A stretch of DNA of 5,045 nucleotides from Sneathiella sp. (GTDB lineage: Bacteria > Pseudomonadota > Alphaproteobacteria > Sneathiellales > Sneathiellaceae), in contig NVRR01000240.1 in assembly GCA_002732675.1 (NCBI GenBank), positions 1-5,045 of the forward strand, in the 5' to 3' direction. Below are positions 1-5,045 of this stretch, in pieces (position 1 is the stretch's first letter; each line of letters begins with the position of its first letter). The notes beneath the pieces were generated by a model. It was not told where the DNA came from. It ran no database searches and was given only the letters and a program-made list of their open reading frames with translations. A program made the translations under genes and the position numbers.

Positions 1-1
1 C

Positions 2-313
2 AAGCTGGCCATTGAGATTTGCGAAGCTTTTGCCAAGGCTGGCTATCCGCTGGATGTGGAAGCGCTGCTGATCATCGAGACCCGAATCAATCCGGCCATT
101 GCGGCGCATGGCGGCTATATTTCCCTGATCGATATTCAGGACGAGACTGCCTATGTTGAAATGGCGGGAGGCTGCCAAGGCTGCGGCATGGCCGATGCCA
201 CCTTGAAGCAGGGCGTGGAAGTGGAAATTAAAAGTGCGGTGCCGTCAATTGAACGGGTGCTGGATGTCACCGATCATGCAGGCGGAACCAATCCTTATTA
301 TGTCGGCTACTGA
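2..313 (+). CDS. nfuA: NfuA/NifU-like Fe-S cluster carrier, C-terminal part (5' end outside window)
   Basis: The reading frame is open from base 2 to a TGA at 311-313, giving 103 visible residues. The real start lies left of the window; a GTG at 56 is internal, since the family-like sequence begins before it. The visible part is a NifU C-terminal domain: an INPAIAAHGG segment (residues 29-38), a beta-strand, then GGCQGCGM with Cys58 and Cys61 forming the CxxC that would hold a bridging [4Fe-4S] cluster between two subunits. It ends in a His/Gly-rich tail finishing NPYYVGY. The INPxxAxHGG segment, GGCxGCxM core and tail with YY near the end resemble enterobacterial NfuA more than the alphaproteobacterial NifU type with a GxCxGCPSS core. 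NfuA-type proteins are cytosolic and pass clusters to apo-enzymes. Whether the degenerate A-type N-terminal domain of NfuA is present cannot be seen, so the symbol is provisional. It converges on the next gene. Confidence 0.88.
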   Translation, partial: KLAIEICEAFAKAGYPLDVEALLIIETRINPAIAAHGGYISLIDIQDETAYVEMAGGCQGCGMADATLKQGVEVEIKSAVPSIERVLDVTDHAGGTNPYYVGY

Positions 314-522
314 TCGATTTTGTCGATCGCCTTTATGACAAAGCCATTTGCGGCCTTGTATTTCTGACGCATTTTACTCCAGGCAGCGTCAAGGCTGGGC
401 GCCGTGACCTCAATATAGTGAGTGTCTGCCCAGTCGTCCGACAAGTCCTTATGATGCTCTCCTTGCTGCACAGCGGCAAGGACGGTCTCATTAAATATGG
501 CGGCTTCAAATTTTAATGTCAT
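307..522 (-). CDS. Small conserved-looking hypothetical protein (71 aa)
   Basis: A 71-residue frame starts at ATG (522-520) and ends at TAG (309-307), overlapping the end of the NfuA-like gene by 7 bp in convergent orientation. I do not recognise a named family. The product is soluble and charged, with no signal peptide or membrane segment. A central block reads GEHHKDLSDDWADTHYIEV (residues 21-39), and the rest looks like a small alpha/beta fold with a helix around residues 43-57 (SLDAAWSKMRQKYKA). The codons look coding and no better frame covers this stretch, which supports a real gene. No clear Shine-Dalgarno site precedes the ATG; a possible sigma-70-like promoter about 16 bp upstream would give a nearly leaderless message. 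It could also be read through from the OsmC gene upstream on the same strand, 61 bp away. Function unknown. Confidence 0.66.
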   Translation of the reverse strand: MTLKFEAAIFNETVLAAVQQGEHHKDLSDDWADTHYIEVTAPSLDAAWSKMRQKYKAANGFVIKAIDKIDQ

Positions 523-537
523 GGTCGTTTCAACGTC

Positions 538-567
538 ATTATTAGGTTGCGTGAGAGTGTTTCACAA
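538..567 (-). promoter_or_regulatory. Candidate sigma-70-like promoter for the 71-aa gene
   Basis: On the minus strand, TTGTGA (567-562, 4/6 match to TTGACA) is followed after 18 bp by AATAAT (543-538, 5/6 match to TATAAT). Transcription would begin about 9 bases before the ATG at 522, leaving almost no leader. That agrees with the lack of a Shine-Dalgarno site but also makes the call uncertain. It is a pattern match only. Confidence 0.3.
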
Positions 568-583
568 TTCCTTTAACAGATCG

Positions 584-1054
584 TTATGAGGCTGTCCTGA
601 TGGTGGCCTTGTTTAATACCGGAAAATTCATGGAATTGGCAATAAAGCAGATTTTATGGGCGTCGTGATGGAGTTCGGCAGCTTTTTCAGGATCGCTTTC
701 CGCCGTGATCGTGACAACGGGCTTGAGAATAACTTCCGTAAAACAGAGCGCGCCATCCTTCATTTCCATTTTGCCCCAGGCGTCGTCGTGATACCCGGTA
801 ACATGAACCCCTTTTCGGGCGCAAACGGCCAAATAGCTGAGCAGGTGACAGGCGGACAGCGATGCCACCAGCATGTCTTCAGGATTATAGCGATCGCCGG
901 ACCCCAGAAAAGCCGGATCAGCGGAGCCCGGAATAACCGGGTGCCCGTCTATTGATATTTCATAATCACGGGCATAGGTCTTGTAGTTCGAGGTTGGTCC
1001 GCTGACCGCGCCCGTCCAGTCAATATGGGCAACAAATTCGTGTAAATGGGTCAT
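584..1054 (-). CDS. OsmC-family thiol peroxidase-like protein
   Basis: This encodes a 156-residue OsmC/Ohr superfamily protein, usual length for the family. These cytosolic homodimers reduce organic hydroperoxides with a reactive cysteine pair. Both cysteines are present: Cys69 in SLSACHLL, at the start of the long central helix, and Cys136 in KICFIANSMNFPV. The upstream loop has Arg55 and Glu59 in the RYNPED motif, matching the family's conserved Arg and Glu. The FIANSxNFPV signature places it in the general OsmC-like branch rather than classical Ohr, which has a CPYS-type second site, so the substrate is open. The start is ATG at 1054, because GGAGGA lies just upstream. The frame stays open to an ATG at 1174, but that 40-residue extension has no family resemblance and would cover the intergenic region. 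The gene is divergent from the phosphatidyltransferase gene, and a palindrome lies in its leader. Confidence 0.92.
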   Translation of the reverse strand: MTHLHEFVAHIDWTGAVSGPTSNYKTYARDYEISIDGHPVIPGSADPAFLGSGDRYNPEDMLVASLSACHLLSYLAVCARKGVHVTGYHDDAWGKMEMKDGALCFTEVILKPVVTITAESDPEKAAELHHDAHKICFIANSMNFPVLNKATIRTAS

Positions 1055-1057
1055 AAT

Positions 1058-1063
1058 TCCTCC
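1058..1063 (-). promoter_or_regulatory. Strong Shine-Dalgarno site fixing the OsmC start
   Basis: The minus strand reads GGAGGA, then ATT, then the ATG at 1054. It is the strongest ribosome binding site in the window, although the spacing is short (4 nt from GGAGG). It decides between the start at 1054 and the longer in-frame start at 1174. Confidence 0.8.
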
Positions 1064-1089
1064 AGCTAACAAGCTTTCACAATATCGGG

Positions 1090-1106
1090 AGCCATTTGAT
1101 ATGGCT
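1090..1106. promoter_or_regulatory. Perfect inverted repeat in the divergent OsmC/phosphatidyltransferase intergenic region
   Basis: AGCCAT, a 5-base spacer (TTGAT), then ATGGCT form a perfect 6-bp-arm palindrome. It lies 36 bp upstream of the OsmC start codon and overlaps the candidate -35 box of the rightward gene. Position and size suit an operator for a dimeric regulator acting on one or both divergent genes. It could instead form a weak hairpin in the OsmC leader RNA. It does not resemble the OhrR-type operator (TACAATT/AATTGTA), so the regulator cannot be named. Confidence 0.35.
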
Positions 1107-1123
1107 TTGCTCGAAAGTATTTT
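1096..1123 (+). promoter_or_regulatory. Candidate sigma-70-like promoter for the phosphatidyltransferase gene
   Basis: TTGATA (1096-1101, 5/6 match to TTGACA) is followed after 16 bp by TATTTT (1118-1123, 4/6 match to TATAAT), inside an AT-rich patch. It would give a leader of about 65 bases before the ATG at 1195. The -35 box shares bases with the palindrome at 1090-1106. Confidence 0.33.
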
Positions 1124-1194
1124 TTCTTTATGTATTTGAGAAATAATAGTTTCACCAGGCGCGGCCAAGTTCAAGGAAATATTGAAAGTCTGAC

Positions 1195-1806
1195 ATGTTT
1201 GATGCTGCGCTTCGGCATATTATCGATCCGCCCCTTAACTTTCTGGGCACCAAGGTCGCGTCATTAGGCGTCTCCGCCAACATGGTCACTGTGGTCGGAT
1301 TCGCCATCGGGATCGCTGCCGTACCGTTGATTGCCAGCGAATATTATTGGGCCGCCCTGGTTTTAATCCTCGGTAATCGCCTGTTTGACGGATTGGACGG
1401 CGCGGTTGCCCGCCACTCGCTGCTCACGGACTTTGGCGGTTATCTGGATATTGTCTGTGATTTTATTTTCTATTCTGCGATCGTCTTTGCTTTTGCTCTG
1501 GCGCGACCTGAAAATACGCTGGCGGCGGCCTTTCTTATTCTGAGTTTTATGGGGACGGTGTCGACCTTTCTCACCTATGCGATCATGGCGGAGAAGCACA
1601 AGATATCGACAGATATCCGCGGCAGGAAATCCCTCTACTATCTTGGCGGCCTGACGGAGGGGGCGGAGACGATTGTCGCCATGTGTTTGATGTGCCTGTT
1701 GCCGGGCTCGTTCGTTGTCATCGCCGTTATCTTCGCCGCCATGTGTTGGGTGACAACGGTCACCCGTATATACGCTGCCTGGCTTTCTTTTCGGAACTTG
1801 CCCTAG
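1195..1806 (+). CDS. ynjF: YnjF-like CDP-alcohol phosphatidyltransferase family membrane protein
   Basis: A 203-residue polytopic inner-membrane protein. The CDP-alcohol phosphotransferase signature is intact: Asp65, Asp68-Gly69, Ala72-Arg73, Gly81, Asp85 and Asp89 (DGLDGAVAR ... GGYLDIVCD). These Asp residues bind the divalent metals that position the CDP-linked donor. The gap between Arg73 and Gly81 is seven residues, not the eight of the classic pattern; from memory, E. coli YnjF shows the same. Other YnjF-like blocks are KSLYYLGGLTEGAETIV (145-161) and MCWVTTVTRIYAAWLSFRNL (183-202). Hydrophobic segments lie near 30-48, 50-62, 87-103, 108-131, 156-169 and 171-187. The product lipid is unknown for this subgroup; other members make PG, PS, PC or PI phosphate. 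The start at 1195 has only a weak GAAAG upstream. The stop is 4 bp from the stop of the convergent gene. Confidence 0.9.
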   Translation: MFDAALRHIIDPPLNFLGTKVASLGVSANMVTVVGFAIGIAAVPLIASEYYWAALVLILGNRLFDGLDGAVARHSLLTDFGGYLDIVCDFIFYSAIVFAFALARPENTLAAAFLILSFMGTVSTFLTYAIMAEKHKISTDIRGRKSLYYLGGLTEGAETIVAMCLMCLLPGSFVVIAVIFAAMCWVTTVTRIYAAWLSFRNLP

Positions 1807-1816
1807 GACCCTAGGA
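1801..1816. repeat. Tandem 8-bp repeat holding both convergent stop codons
   Basis: CCCTAGGA occurs twice in direct succession (1801-1808 and 1809-1816). Each copy contains the palindrome CCTAGG. The first supplies the TAG stop of the rightward gene (1804-1806), the second the TAG stop of the leftward gene (1813-1811). There is no usable hairpin loop or T-tract, so it is not an intrinsic terminator. Confidence 0.7.
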
Positions 1817-2302
1817 GGCTTTGGCGTTTTTGGTCCAGCTGGTGAGATCTTGTAAGAGCGTCTTCCGGGCTTCATCCTTAAGCTCGGCGATCCAGGCAAA
1901 AAAGCCAGCTTTTAATTCCTTGGCAGTGAGGCTTTCGTCATAGGCATTGAAGAGCATTTCTTTATATTCTTCAATCGTCTCACATTCGAACTCATTGTCC
2001 TTGGGGTCAAAGGCACTGATCTTTGCTTGTGCATCTGGCGTCAACAGGGCGGCCAGCAGGGGTATTTCCTCTTCAAGATCGTAGCCGCCCCAACCGAGCC
2101 ACCAGGCATCACTCTCATCCTCCCCGAGAAACCAGGCATACAAGACTTCTGCTTCAATATCGCGGGCACAATGTTTTGCCGCCAGTTCGAGATTTTTAGC
2201 ACTGCCCGTTTCGCGCAGAAGAATACGGCCGACCTTGAAGTAGCCGATTTCATCCCGATTCCAGGCGGAGAAAAATTTTTCGAAGTCCTTTTGGTGCGTC
2301 AC
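1811..2302 (-). CDS. Acidic hypothetical protein, last gene of the helicase operon
   Basis: A 163-residue soluble protein of no family I recognise. It is rich in Asp/Glu and aromatic residues, with a Trp-rich stretch DAWWLGWGGYDLEEE near residues 66-80, flanked by predicted helices (about 35-60, 80-95 and 108-160). No signal peptide, membrane segment or cofactor motif is visible. The frame also reaches a TTG at 2308, but AAGGA (2315-2311) sits only 2 bases from that TTG and 8 bases from the GTG at 2302, so GTG is the better start. The S4 gene ends 32 bp upstream on the same strand, so they are probably co-transcribed. In many alphaproteobacteria I would expect a ferredoxin (fdxA) and carD after the helicase and S4 genes. 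Here this protein takes that place, but it has no clustered cysteines and is not a ferredoxin. Confidence 0.75.
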   Translation of the reverse strand: MTHQKDFEKFFSAWNRDEIGYFKVGRILLRETGSAKNLELAAKHCARDIEAEVLYAWFLGEDESDAWWLGWGGYDLEEEIPLLAALLTPDAQAKISAFDPKDNEFECETIEEYKEMLFNAYDESLTAKELKAGFFAWIAELKDEARKTLLQDLTSWTKNAKAS

Positions 2303-2310
2303 ACTCAATT

Positions 2311-2315
2311 TCCTT
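2311..2315 (-). promoter_or_regulatory. Shine-Dalgarno site favouring the GTG start at 2302
   Basis: The minus strand reads AAGGA, 8 bases before GTG (2302-2300). The same site is only 2 bases from the alternative TTG at 2308, which is too close for normal initiation. Confidence 0.5.
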
Positions 2316-2334
2316 TGCGGGTCAGGTTACCGGA

Positions 2335-2745
2335 TTAAGTTTCATCCGGATTGGGGCGGAGTTTGTCGATAGCGCGGCGATCTGCCTTTGTCGGGCGACC
2401 GGAGCCGGGCTCTCGTAGCGGGACCCCCGCCATTGATGTCTTGTCTATCTTCTTTGGCTCTAGCGGTGTCAAATCTTCATATAGTAGCCTTGCTTCTGTG
2501 GCAGGTCCGCGCCGCACTCCGATGTCGATAATTCGGACGACACGGATATCCTTTTCTTGCGGAAAGGTCAGAATATCCTCTGCCTTGACGAGGGTACTGG
2601 TTTTACCTGCGATAACACTGTTTACGCGGACTTTACGGGACTGAATCTGTTTGGCGGCAATGCTGCGGCTTTTAAAAAACCGGGCAAACCACAGCCATTT
2701 GTCCACGCGGACAGTCGCAGAGGATACCTGTCCTTCACCTCCCAT
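2335..2745 (-). CDS. hslR: S4-domain RNA-binding protein, Hsp15-like
   Basis: A 136-residue protein close in length to E. coli Hsp15 (133 aa). The S4 domain covers about residues 12-62: RVDKWLWFARFFKSRSIA, the signature Hsp15 opening, followed by a helix and a VRVNSVIAGKTSTLVKAEDIL strand-turn-strand. The basic C-terminal tail carries GSGRPTKADRRAIDKL (114-129), typical of the family. Hsp15 is known to bind free 50S subunits carrying a stalled peptidyl-tRNA and help recycle them; whether this protein does so is inference. The ATG at 2745 lies 3 bp after the TAG of the helicase-derived gene (TAGTTTATG) with no clear Shine-Dalgarno site, so translation is probably coupled. A purine-rich GGGAGGTGAAGG falls inside codons 1-5, but no in-frame start at a workable distance keeps the conserved RVDKW motif. 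The hslR symbol rests on resemblance; orthology is not proven. Confidence 0.9.
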   Translation of the reverse strand: MGGEGQVSSATVRVDKWLWFARFFKSRSIAAKQIQSRKVRVNSVIAGKTSTLVKAEDILTFPQEKDIRVVRIIDIGVRRGPATEARLLYEDLTPLEPKKIDKTSMAGVPLREPGSGRPTKADRRAIDKLRPNPDET

Positions 2746-2748
2746 AAA

Positions 2749-4956
2749 CTACTTTTTACCCAGGGTCTTCAAGATAGCGAAGGGAGAATCCGGATCTGCT
2801 TCCTTTACCCTTGGTGCCGGTTTTCGATAGGGTGGCTTGCTCTGGCTTTTTCCCCTGCTCTCTGCCTTTGGCGCCGCTTTGTTATCAGGGCGGCGGGGCC
2901 GTGGTGCGGGTTTTTCTTTGCGTTTGCGCTTGTGAAACGGAATGCGCTGATAGGTGAGGTCTTCTCCGTCAAGCTTCGCCCCATATCCAAGTTTTTCAAG
3001 GATGAGCGTGAACTGTTCCCGGGTTGTCCCGACCAGAGACAGCATTTCATGGGTGGGTTTGAACGGAAGGTTCCTCGGTCCGTCTTTCTTCGCCGTGGAT
3101 TTGATCGCTTCTTTCGCGTGTGGTTCCGCCGATGTTTTTACGTCTGACGCGGTCTCTTCGCTCGGCTTCGTTTGTTCTATTGCCTCCGGTGTCTCGGGCG
3201 ATTCTTTCTTTGGCTCGGTCTCGGGGGCACTGGTTTCAGCAACATTGGCCTCAACAATCTCCTGCTCTTCTACGGGCGTTTCATTCTTCGGCTCGGTCTC
3301 GGGAGCACTGGTTTCAGCAACGCTGGCCTCAACAATCGCTTGCTCTTCTACGGGAGCTTCTTCTGCCGGCTTTTCATTTAACGCAGAAGAAGCCACAGCC
3401 TCCGGCGTTTCAGCGGCATCAGGCGACGATTCCGTGGGTGTGGCTGCCGTGATTTTCTCCGTCGGTTTTGGCTTCTCTGCGGTTTCCAAAAGTCCGCGAG
3501 ACGCGCGCCGTAACAGCCCGGCGAGGCGGTCGAGCATATCGATACGTACCGCCAGTTTGTCATAAACCGCATAACCTGCTGTCAGGTAATAGGTCCAGGG
3601 CAGGTTCCCCTCAACCTCGAAAGAGACACGCCCGGCGGGCGGCGGCGCGGGGATGGTCTGTCGCTCCTCAAAAATCGCCCAGAGCAAGCAACGAAGTACT
3701 GTCGGGTCGGGTTTTAGCAAGATCGGCATAAACACATGCTCGTACCCTACCCGTAATCCGCTAAATTTCAGGCGCCCGAAGTCTTTCTTATCGAGATTGC
3801 GGATTTGCTCGCCAAGCTTATAGCGGGGCAGGGCGCCCATATTTTCGCTGACCTGAAAGGCAATGCCGCGCGCCGCGCCGACCAGGGGCAATTCCGTCAG
3901 CATGGTCAGGGGCTTAAGCCGTGTCTCGATTTGCGCGGTCACCCAATCGTTAAGGCGTTTCACCACAGCATCATGGGCGGGACCGTTTAGCTGTTCACTT
4001 GCCAGCAAGACAAGCCGTGGTTTTAAGGGCGCGTCGCCTTTCGCAAGATGGGCGACGGCGACCTCCCGCCACAATATCTGACCGTTCCCGTCAAGCGAAA
4101 ACGCATCGTCAGTTGCGGCCGCAAGGGATTGCGCGCGCGTTGTAATTTCCGCAGCAATAGCCTTGTTCCCGACATTGCGAAGGGTCCGCGCTTCTGTGCT
4201 ATTGACCGTCGTGTCAGCTATAAATCTGAGACCCGTCAAACTACCGATGAAATGTCCCTCCACATGGACATCTCCGGTTTCATTAATCGATGCTTCCAAT
4301 TGACCGCTGTCTTTCATTTTGCGCATCAGCATGGCCGTGCGCTTGTCTACAAATCTTTGCGTCAGCCGCTCATGCAGGGCGTCTGACAATTTATCTTCTA
4401 TGCTACGGGCTGTATCCTGCCAATATTTATAATCATCGACCCAGTCCGAAACATGGGAAATATACGTCCAAGTGCGCGTATGGGCAATGCGTGTTGCAAG
4501 AGTATCAATATCTCCATCGGTTTTCTTCAGACTATTCAAATGCCCGGCAATCCAGTCATTGGGCAATTTTCCGCCCGGCCCCTGCAAATGCATAAAGATT
4601 TCTTTCAGAAGCCGAACATGAACATCATGCATGGTCTGCCGAAAATCAGGAACCTGACATACTTGCCATAACTGACGTACTTTATCGCTCCTTTGTGAGT
4701 AAAAACGTACGTCCTCATCCATAGAGAGGGTTTTAAGGGCGCTGTGGTCATCCGTATCGCGCGGCGACAGCATGCCGCCTATCGAGGGACTTTTCTCCAA
4801 TGCCCGCAGCAGATCACGGATGGTTGTGAAATTAAGATCCTGATTGCGCCATCTTATATTCCGTACCGTCTCGAACTCATGGTTTTCGATTTTTTCGACC
4901 AACTGGTCTTCCAGCGGTTCGACATTGGCGGTGGTGCCGAAGCTGCCGTCGTTCAT
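2749..4956 (-). CDS. C-terminal region of an alphaproteobacterial SUV3/MgpS-like helicase, ATPase lobes missing
   Basis: This 735-residue frame matches, from memory, the part after motif VI of large alphaproteobacterial helicases. Recognisable blocks are NDGSFGTT (2-9), HEFETVRNIRWRNQDLNF (26-43), LWQVCQVPDFR (96-106), and the hallmark RTWTYISHVSDW ... LSDALHERLTQRFVDKRTAMLMRKMKD (161-216). A beta-rich domain follows to about 490, then a Pro/Glu/Ala/Thr linker (about 491-620) with a 26-residue tandem repeat. A small domain (628-665), a Lys/Arg/Pro-rich tail (676-720) and the end motif DPDSPFAILKTLGKK complete it. Walker A, DExH and the other ATPase motifs are absent. The in-frame stops at 4989-4987 and 4980-4978 prevent extension, and the ATG at 4956 lacks a Shine-Dalgarno site. 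The two codons before it (Arg-His) still resemble the end of motif VI (GRAGRHM), pointing to a broken larger gene. It could be a pseudogene remnant or the second half of a split helicase. The body shows no internal frameshift. Confidence 0.85.
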   Translation of the reverse strand: MNDGSFGTTANVEPLEDQLVEKIENHEFETVRNIRWRNQDLNFTTIRDLLRALEKSPSIGGMLSPRDTDDHSALKTLSMDEDVRFYSQRSDKVRQLWQVCQVPDFRQTMHDVHVRLLKEIFMHLQGPGGKLPNDWIAGHLNSLKKTDGDIDTLATRIAHTRTWTYISHVSDWVDDYKYWQDTARSIEDKLSDALHERLTQRFVDKRTAMLMRKMKDSGQLEASINETGDVHVEGHFIGSLTGLRFIADTTVNSTEARTLRNVGNKAIAAEITTRAQSLAAATDDAFSLDGNGQILWREVAVAHLAKGDAPLKPRLVLLASEQLNGPAHDAVVKRLNDWVTAQIETRLKPLTMLTELPLVGAARGIAFQVSENMGALPRYKLGEQIRNLDKKDFGRLKFSGLRVGYEHVFMPILLKPDPTVLRCLLWAIFEERQTIPAPPPAGRVSFEVEGNLPWTYYLTAGYAVYDKLAVRIDMLDRLAGLLRRASRGLLETAEKPKPTEKITAATPTESSPDAAETPEAVASSALNEKPAEEAPVEEQAIVEASVAETSAPETEPKNETPVEEQEIVEANVAETSAPETEPKKESPETPEAIEQTKPSEETASDVKTSAEPHAKEAIKSTAKKDGPRNLPFKPTHEMLSLVGTTREQFTLILEKLGYGAKLDGEDLTYQRIPFHKRKRKEKPAPRPRRPDNKAAPKAESRGKSQSKPPYRKPAPRVKEADPDSPFAILKTLGKK
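3203..3358 (-). repeat. 78-bp tandem repeat in the acidic linker of the helicase-derived gene
   Basis: Two adjacent 78-bp copies (3203-3280 and 3281-3358) differ at about nine positions. They encode residues 535-560 and 561-586, each beginning PVEEQ and containing AETSAPETEPK. The period is a multiple of three, so the frame is kept. Such duplications in disordered acidic linkers usually arise by slippage or unequal recombination and vary in copy number between strains. Confidence 0.9.
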
Positions 4957-5045
4957 ATGCCGAACACATGTGGCGACCTATATTGATTATCTATCTTCAA
5001 TCGTCGGGTTTGAACGTTTTCGCGCAGGGCAATTTGGCATTCGTC
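4957..5045. other. Unresolved edge sequence upstream of the helicase-derived gene
   Basis: These 89 bases do not encode the expected helicase motifs in any minus frame. One minus frame, open to the window edge, ends TNAKLPCAKTFKPDD then TGA (4999-4997), leaving 40 bp before the ATG; it could be the tail of an upstream gene. A second frame runs to a TGA at 4955-4953 that overlaps the ATG as ATGA, the layout of coupled genes; it contains ECQIA, which only loosely recalls motif VI. The third, the helicase frame, has stops at 4989-4987 and 4980-4978. On the plus strand, a GTG at 4970 opens a frame to the edge without a ribosome binding site. I cannot choose among these. No terminal inverted repeat of an insertion sequence is evident in so short a stretch. 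Confidence 0.4.

Noticed and set aside
312..328. GATCGA-TTTTG-TCGATC hairpin near the end of nfuA as a terminator
   Set aside because: The stem is only 6 bp with no following T-tract in either direction, and most of it codes for the C-terminus (IDKIDQ) of the convergent gene.
551..565. GTGA...TCAC hairpin downstream of the OsmC gene
   Set aside because: Four base pairs with a 7-base loop and no T-tract is too weak to call a terminator.
1055..1174. Longer OsmC frame starting at ATG 1174
   Set aside because: The 40 extra residues show no OsmC-like sequence, would fill the divergent intergenic region, and the strong GGAGGA site points to the ATG at 1054.
1143..1174. Minus-strand TTGAAC ... TATTAT promoter for the OsmC gene
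   Set aside because: The spacing is 20 bp, too long for a normal sigma-70 promoter, and in-register alternatives match poorly.
2557..3147. 196-codon plus-strand frame across the S4/helicase junction
   Set aside because: It is antisense to two well-supported genes, crosses their boundary and shows no recognisable domain.
3203..3358. CRISPR-like or mobile repeat
   Set aside because: There are only two adjacent copies without spacers, and the period keeps the reading frame, which fits a protein-internal duplication.
2954..3565. Long plus-strand frame rich in Ser/Val/Ala opposite the helicase linker
   Set aside because: It mirrors the low-complexity antisense of the linker and has no ribosome binding site or family resemblance; the minus frame has clear homologous blocks on both sides.
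4957..4981. GGTCGCCACATG (Gly-Arg-His-Met) just upstream, as the true end of motif VI with a 13-base insertion
   Set aside because: The preceding codons in that frame (Ile-Ile-Asn-Ile) do not match the expected motif VI, so only four residues agree and chance is likely.

Overview
The window looks like part of an alphaproteobacterial chromosome of roughly even base composition. The main clue is the right half: the C-terminal body of a large SUV3/MgpS-like DEAD/DEAH-related helicase with a Pro/Glu-rich linker and basic tail, followed immediately by an Hsp15-like S4 RNA-binding protein. That pairing is characteristic of Alphaproteobacteria. Genus cannot be set from these bases. I see no tRNA, rRNA, CRISPR array, phage gene or transposase.

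Layout, left to right. Positions 2-313 (+) hold the 3' part of an NfuA/NifU-type iron-sulfur carrier, cut by the window edge. A small unrecognised gene (307-522, -) converges on it with a 7-bp overlap. An OsmC-family gene (584-1054, -) has a strong Shine-Dalgarno site that fixes its start. A 140-bp divergent intergenic region carries a perfect 6-bp-arm palindrome and a plausible promoter. A YnjF-like CDP-alcohol phosphatidyltransferase gene (1195-1806, +) follows.

The remainder reads leftward as one apparent operon: the helicase C-terminal region (4956-2749), the S4 protein (2745-2335, 3 bp after the helicase stop) and an acidic protein of unknown function (2302-1811). The last gene ends 4 bp from the end of the phosphatidyltransferase gene, inside a tandem CCCTAGGA repeat.

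The genes do not form one pathway. The left part combines Fe-S delivery, thiol-based peroxide or electrophile defence, and membrane lipid headgroup chemistry. The right part is an RNA-handling operon (helicase-derived protein plus ribosome-associated S4 protein).

The most unusual point is at the right edge. The helicase homology starts abruptly at the end of motif VI. Both ATPase lobes are missing from the reading frame, and two in-frame stops lie just upstream of the first ATG. This is either a split or disrupted helicase, a free-standing C-terminal module, or a sequence or assembly error. The 89 bases left in the window cannot decide between these. I found no convincing undescribed multi-gene system here.
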